From: Phoronis ovalis | Lineage: Eukaryota; Phoronida; Phoronidae | Direction: 5' to 3' | DNA: 11,715 nt | Assembly (NCBI GenBank): GCA_028565635.1 | Contig: JAOXYB010050858.1 | Span: forward strand, 1-11,715 | Shown: positions 8,406-11,715 of the stretch, in pieces | How the letters are laid out: every line of letters begins with the position of its first letter | Numbering within the stretch: the stretch's first letter is position 1 | Translations under genes and position numbers: made by a program | The notes under the pieces: generated by a model | Databases searched by the model: none | What the model was told of the DNA's origin: nothing | The model's input: the letters and a program-made list of their open reading frames with translations, nothing else

Positions 8406-9110
8406 TCACAAACTGTCTTCAGTGGAAGGTAATGCTTTTAAATCCTGGGAGTTGCAGGGAATCACACTTGCACACGTGGCAGGGTCTGGATCCCTGCAAC
8501 CACAGCAAACATGTACAAGTTTGCACTGGCTGAAGCTACAGTTACCAAGTTGGAAGTTTTTACAGATTTTCTTGCCCAAGTGGAACCATAATGGTGGTTG
8601 CCTGGGTAATGTTACATTGGTGTACCTGACGCCACTAGGTCAAGCTGTGACATCAAAAACAGGATTGCTACCGCTTGACAGTTGTTGTTATGAAAAGATC
8701 CACATCAATTTCGTCAATCCTAGGGCAGGCAGAACCAGCTGTTTCTGTTCAAACTTAACATCTTGAGCATACACATCGGGTCATACATACTTCTTTATGG
8801 TTGCAGCTCTGTTCTGTATCAGTTACGCTGCAAACTGAAAACATTTGGTGCTTATACTGGTTGTATATAGGTATGCAACCAAATATCTACGCCCTTTTTC
8901 CCCGTGTCATAAGTCCAATCACATAACTTGTGTCAGTTGTCTTTAAAACGAATTCCAGCATGTGTGATGCACCAGGGTGGGATAAAAAAGTGCGCTAGGT
9001 TAACATACTCTCCCATTTTGAGTGGCACACATTAGTTTTTTAAGCCATCTGCTCTCATGGGTTGCAGTTACCATGTCAATCTCACCTGTTAGTGCAGTCA
9101 GAGTTTTGGT
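8406..9110 (-). pseudogene. decayed retroelement ORF with CCHC and CCCH zinc fingers
   Basis: Read on the minus strand, pieces of one protein type appear in order. GEYVNLAHFF begins near 9013. DVKFEQKQLVLPAL (8762-8721) is followed in another frame by IDEIDVDLF. A CCHC-like knuckle follows, with Cys codons at 8659-8661, 8650-8652 and 8614-8616, interrupted by two stops. In the open frame 8639-8409, a CCCH finger has Cys at 8562-8564, 8538-8540 and 8523-8525 and His at 8511-8513 (spacing C-X7-C-X4-C-X3-H), followed by VCCGC and a later Cys. This order of GE(Y/F)V-L motif, (Y)D-(K)F motif, zinc knuckle and CCCH finger resembles gag-like ORFs of invertebrate tyrosine-recombinase (DIRS-type) retroelements, as I remember them. 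Frame changes and stops show it is dead. No reverse transcriptase or recombinase part is visible. The 135-codon plus-strand frame here is its antisense shadow. Confidence 0.55.
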
Positions 9111-9244
9111 ACGAGTTATCATCAGCTTATCTACTTATGCAGCCAACTCATTAACCAAATATGTCAGTTGCATCACATTACCCACAGGCATATCGTTGTA
9201 ATCATCCACTACGGTGCCACAATCTCAACAAGCTAGTTATCATG

Positions 9245-9325
9245 CAGACAAAGACAGTTATGTGGTAATGGCAGCTAAAGGTGGGAGCGATATTGGAGGC
9301 CAACCCATAAACTACGCTTAACTGT
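9245..9325 (-). repeat. short repeat, copy 2
   Basis: Partner of 7905-7985. On the minus strand it reads AACAGTTAAGCGTAGTTTAT and then a frame encoding GWPPISLPPLAAITT before a stop. It lies 5' of the zinc-finger ORF remnant in its reading direction, so it may be the start region of that element. Confidence 0.5.
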
Positions 9326-9504
9326 TGAAAGCATGTCTACTTATTTGACAAATTATTTTGAATAGTTCTTTGATATCTGGATAGATTAAAGCATGTTTCT
9401 CAGTTCCTTAAATTAAACCTGATGCTGCAGATAGTGTTTGGCAAATGTTTTGGTATAACATGACATCAAAGTGGCTATATCTTCGAAACAAGAGTTTTGC
9501 ATGC

Positions 9505-9716
9505 TGAAAGTCCCAGGGGGGGCAGTCAATATGAAAATGGGTACACATGTTCCAACATAATTTTGCGTGAAAGGGTATATTTTTTGAACCGCCGGTGCGA
9601 AACACGCGTTACGCACTTAGGGTCTGTTTTTTGGCTAAAATCACGAAAAGGGGTGTTTTTTGGAGGTGTGACACTTCCTTAGATTTTTTTTCCCAAAAGT
9701 CACTTCCTTAGATTTA
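9505..9716 (+). mobile_element. second copy of the foldback-type element, single arm
   Basis: This copy matches the longer arm of 4578-4942 in the other orientation. Shared pieces are GGGTACACATGTTCCAACA, GTGAAAGGGTATATTTTTT, ACACGCGTTACGC (9602-9614) and a GAAAAGGG block. Near the end CACTTCCTTAGATTT is present twice (9672-9686 and 9701-9715); the other copy has similar diverged blocks there. There is no facing arm. The overlapping minus-strand frames of 65 and 67 codons follow the repeat and are not genes. Confidence 0.7.
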
Positions 9717-9904
9717 GAGAACAAAATATACCTACATCTACTTTTAACCTTGTGTAAATGATGGATGTCACACTCTTAATGTAAACATGACCTAAATAGG
9801 AACAATGGGTTATAACCAGACACTATATTGCCCAGTGTACAAAGGCTGCATGGTTATTCTATGCTAACTGAATGTGGCAAAACTGTCACTTGCGGATCAT
9901 TGCA

Positions 9905-10245
9905 AAACACACTATTTAAAGTCATTTCAAAATACTGCTTAAGCTATAACATCTGCCCACTGTGAGTTTTATATATCCATCTTCAAATTGTTCAGATATC
10001 CCAATGCATGCTAAATTAATGAGGAAAAATTAGGATTGGCATTTGGCCTACTTATCTATGTCATTTTAAAATACGCCTAGCCTGGTTTTCTTAAATCCGC
10101 CTTTGAGTCATCCAGGCTAAACTTTGTCTTTCCGGTTATAGATAAATCTTAAAAGGTGGTAAAAACTGCAATATATGACTATGCTGACAACAACAACGCA
10201 CATTTCCATTTCCACTGTGTGTGATGGGCATAAACTTGCTTTGTA
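9905..10245 (-). repeat. diverged satellite-unit pieces with array-like end
   Basis: Two partial long units lie here: near 9910-9990 (AAAGTCATTTCAAAATACTG, then CTATAACATCTGCCCA) and near 10025-10145 (GGCATTTGGCCTACTTATCT, CGCCTAGCC, TTTGAGTCATCCAGG). The stretch 10185-10240 (CTGACAACAACAACGC to CACTGTGTGTGATGGGCATA) resembles the end of the right array at about 4130-4190 (ATGACAACGACAACTCC to CACTATGTGGATGGGAATAA), pointing to a common end of the repeat. Confidence 0.6.
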
Positions 10246-10413
10246 AAATTGTGGCACTTATAAATACAATTATAGATTCTTTATATAAAATCAATAGTTA
10301 AAGTACAATATATATGTTATGCTCCTTTTTATTATAAGAATTTCCACTTGAATGAATGACAAGTACCTCAAATATTTTTATAGCCCTTATTTACAGATTG
10401 AAGAAAAACATAC

Positions 10414-10624
10414 GTGAACTCTATTTGGCCACCATTCCATCCAATGCTACGAACCACAATAGGATAGTTAACCACTACAATTTTGCCTTTCTGACTGCGG
10501 TTAGAGAAATTGTTGTTACGGGTGCTCATATAGTGATATGTTCCTATTTGTGTTACCAGTTTGGGACCAATGTCAAAATATGTTCCAGCATCGTCTAACT
10601 CAGACATGTCACCACGAAATTGTT
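10414..10624 (-). CDS. DD3-3-like protein, internal exon
   Basis: This 211-nt exon has 69 full codons, flanked by two bases completing an upstream codon and two bases (AC) completed by the next exon. The acceptor is a T-rich run ending TTTTAG (AG at 10626-10625) and the donor is GTATGT from 10413. Residues 32-46 read MSTRNNNFSNRSQKG, a motif I associate with DD3-3-like proteins (named from Dictyostelium, function unknown), and it contains two N-glycosylation sequons (NFS, NRS). The preceding stretch, DAGTYFDIGPKLVTQIGTYH, looks like an extracellular beta-rich fold. The ATG inside the exon is not taken as the start, because the frame is open to the acceptor and a phase-matched upstream exon is needed. 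The family call rests on remembered motif similarity, not a search. The exon boundaries rest on splice signals and on phase agreement with the next exon. Confidence 0.75.
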
Positions 10625-10724
10625 CTAAAACAAAAAATTATAATGACAATTGTAGATTTCCATTATAAAAATGAGACATATGGTAAACATTCACTAATTC
10701 ATACATTACAAAGATAATTTAATT

Positions 10725-10872
10725 TTTTTGAGGGTTGTATAAATTTTGGGAAATAATAGATTCCTAAAAAAAATGGGTATACAAATTTTCAAAAACCTAC
10801 ACATAAATGCATAAATGGGATATACGAATATGAAACCCTAAACTAGTTTGGGATTGTACAAATTTTGAGTAA
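10725..10872. repeat. dispersed G(T)GTACAAATTT-type motif repeats, cluster 1
   Basis: Related short motifs recur about every 40-60 bp: GGTTGTATAAATTTTG, GGGTATACAAATTTTC, GGGATATACGAATATG and GGGATTGTACAAATTTTGAG. They suggest an eroded minisatellite, or an element rich in this motif. A second cluster lies at 11345-11435. Confidence 0.5.
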
Positions 10873-11344
10873 TCCATAATTTTTAGACTAACAGGAAATT
10901 CCAATAACAAACTGTTCAGAGTCTGATTCCTATCGCAGATGGCATCGCATTTGCCTCAGACAATTTCTGATGGGTGAGACTCGCTGAATGTCACTAATGC
11001 TTGTATAGCAAATCACAGCGACCAACCATCCAAAAAGGACATAATCCTTACCATACAACTTAAAACATACTCCAAATACTCTGTGCCTATTGAACTTCAA
11101 CTTTGCCTATCAACATTTGGAAGAAATTTGAAGTCAGGAGATTACAGCATAAATAATATTATTATGAGGTTTAATTTGGGTAATACATTGAATGAAATTA
11201 ATATAGTTTACTTGAAGGTAAATATTCCAGATTATTCTCCTATACTGTCATTGCCATTCTTCCTTTTTTTCTGTGCATTAGTTTTGGATATTAGTATAAA
11301 CTGTCATTACCTGTTCTAATTTATATTTAATTTTCTACGGAAAA

Positions 11345-11460
11345 ATGAGGTGTACGAATACAGAGAAACACAAAATTCTCAATTTATGTGGGTGGACAAA
11401 TTTCAGAAATTATAAAAGGGGGGGTGTACAAATAATGGAACCATACAAATTGAGAATTTT
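11345..11460. repeat. motif cluster 2 with 14-bp inverted repeat
   Basis: The motif recurs as GAGGTGTACGAATACAG, GGGTGGACAAATTTCAG and GGGGTGTACAAATAATGG. AAAATTCTCAATTT (11372-11385) is the exact reverse complement of AAATTGAGAATTTT (11447-11460), and the match continues imperfectly inward (ATGTGG against CCATAC). Two of the motif copies lie between the arms, so this may be a small foldback element or a remnant of one. Confidence 0.55.
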
Positions 11461-11514
11461 TACCATACATCAAGTACTAATTGATGTTGTTTGCCTTCCT
11501 GCAGACAAAACAAC

Positions 11515-11715
11515 CTCTACTTGACCCATATTTTTCCAAATATATTTCAATTTACTATTCACCGTAACACAGGGAGAAATTCGAATACTCCAACAGCTAA
11601 ATTCAGAGAATTCCTGCCCGACAATCTGCCCAAAATATAATCAAATTAGAAAAGACCTGTATGAGGCATTACAGGCTGAAGTATTTAGTATTAAAAATAT
11701 GAGCAGCGAAGAAGC
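11515..11715 (+). pseudogene. C-terminal remnant of a LINE-type reverse transcriptase, cut by the window edge
   Basis: One frame (from 11515) reads IHRNTGRNSNTPTAKFREFL. The next frame (from about 11627) reads CPKYNQIRKDLYEALQAEVF and continues open to the edge. In many invertebrate non-LTR retrotransposons the region after the polymerase has an '(I)ETGR...P' segment and then '(H)FL..CP.Y...R..L', so the order and spacing fit that C-terminal zinc-binding region. The expected Cys pair before 'HFL' is missing, and a frameshift falls just before CPKY, so it is decayed. The call rests on remembered motif patterns. A strong 3' splice-like TTTGCCTTCCTGCAG at 11490-11504 precedes it by chance or otherwise. 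Confidence 0.45.

Larger units (their letters stand above)
7611..10413 (-). other. intron between the first two recognised exons
   Basis: The donor is GTATGT (from 10413) and the acceptor is TTATTTACAG (7611). It holds the retroelement ORF remnant (8406-9325), a duplicated short segment (7905-7985 and 9245-9325), a foldback copy (9505-9716) and satellite pieces (9905-10245). The parts 7700-7904, 7986-8405, 9326-9504, 9717-9904 and 10246-10413 contain nothing I can identify. Confidence 0.7.
10625..11715 (-). other. upstream intron of the gene, incomplete
   Basis: The minus-strand acceptor at 10626-10625 implies an intron extending to the right. The previous exon should end in phase 1, completing a codon with AA. 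I find no exon with matching phase and plausible coding content before the window edge. The part 10881-11320 contains no identifiable feature; the 78-codon plus-strand frame at 11083-11319 is AT-rich and shows no motif. Confidence 0.55.

Noticed and set aside
8359-8766. 135-codon plus-strand open frame
   Set aside because: It is antisense to the zinc-finger retroelement remnant, whose Cys/His spacing makes sense only on the minus strand. The plus-strand product shows no motif.
10356-10598. Plus-strand open frame of 80 codons
   Set aside because: Antisense shadow of exon 10624-10414.
11083-11319. 78-codon plus-strand frame with a hydrophobic end
   Set aside because: AT-rich sequence often gives Phe/Leu/Ile-rich frames; there is no homology signal, no clear start context and no splice support.
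1-11715. tRNA genes or tRNA-derived SINEs
   Set aside because: Scanning by eye for a box B (GGTTCGANTCC) on both strands gave no convincing match.

Overview
This looks like nuclear DNA from an invertebrate animal. It is AT-rich, contains no bacterial-style gene packing, and carries one spliced gene with consensus GT...AG introns. The introns and flanks are filled with decayed transposable elements of kinds found in animals: a Penelope-like reverse transcriptase, a retroelement ORF with CCHC and CCCH fingers, a LINE tail, foldback elements and a satellite-like repeat. Species cannot be read from the sequence. The repeat style and the gene family would suit a marine invertebrate such as a hemichordate, echinoderm, lancelet or mollusc, but that is a guess.

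The only credible host gene lies on the minus strand. Three exons can be placed (10624-10414, 7610-7493, 5708-5313). Their phases join without a break into about 240 residues ending in a stop, and each boundary has good splice signals. The first exon holds the motif MSTRNNNFSNRSQKG, which I associate with DD3-3-like proteins. The last exon encodes a predicted membrane anchor and a short basic tail. The 5' part of the gene lies beyond the right edge. The 3' UTR should run leftward from 5312; the first canonical AATAAA on that strand that I find by eye is near 4483.

Region 1-4190 lies beyond that likely gene end. It is a repeat domain: a tandem array in one orientation (about 35-1355), a 1.2 kb centre, and the same array in the opposite orientation (about 2567-4190). 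Both arms show a three-unit super-period close to 745 bp, and most units carry a conserved hairpin. The centre holds a broken Penelope-like reverse transcriptase (about 1938-2396) between two diverged direct repeats.

Region 4191-5312 holds the presumed 3' UTR and a small foldback element (4578-4942). Intron 5709-7492 holds further satellite units and a weakly recognisable eroded ORF. Intron 7611-10413 holds a minus-strand retroelement ORF remnant (about 8406-9325), another copy of the foldback element and more satellite pieces. Region 10625-11715 is intron or flank with GTGTACAAATTT-type repeats, a short inverted repeat, and a LINE C-terminal remnant running off the right edge.

I found no CRISPR array, operon, tRNA or rRNA, and no convincing new functional system. 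The most unusual structure is the inverted pair of hairpin-bearing higher-order repeat arrays.
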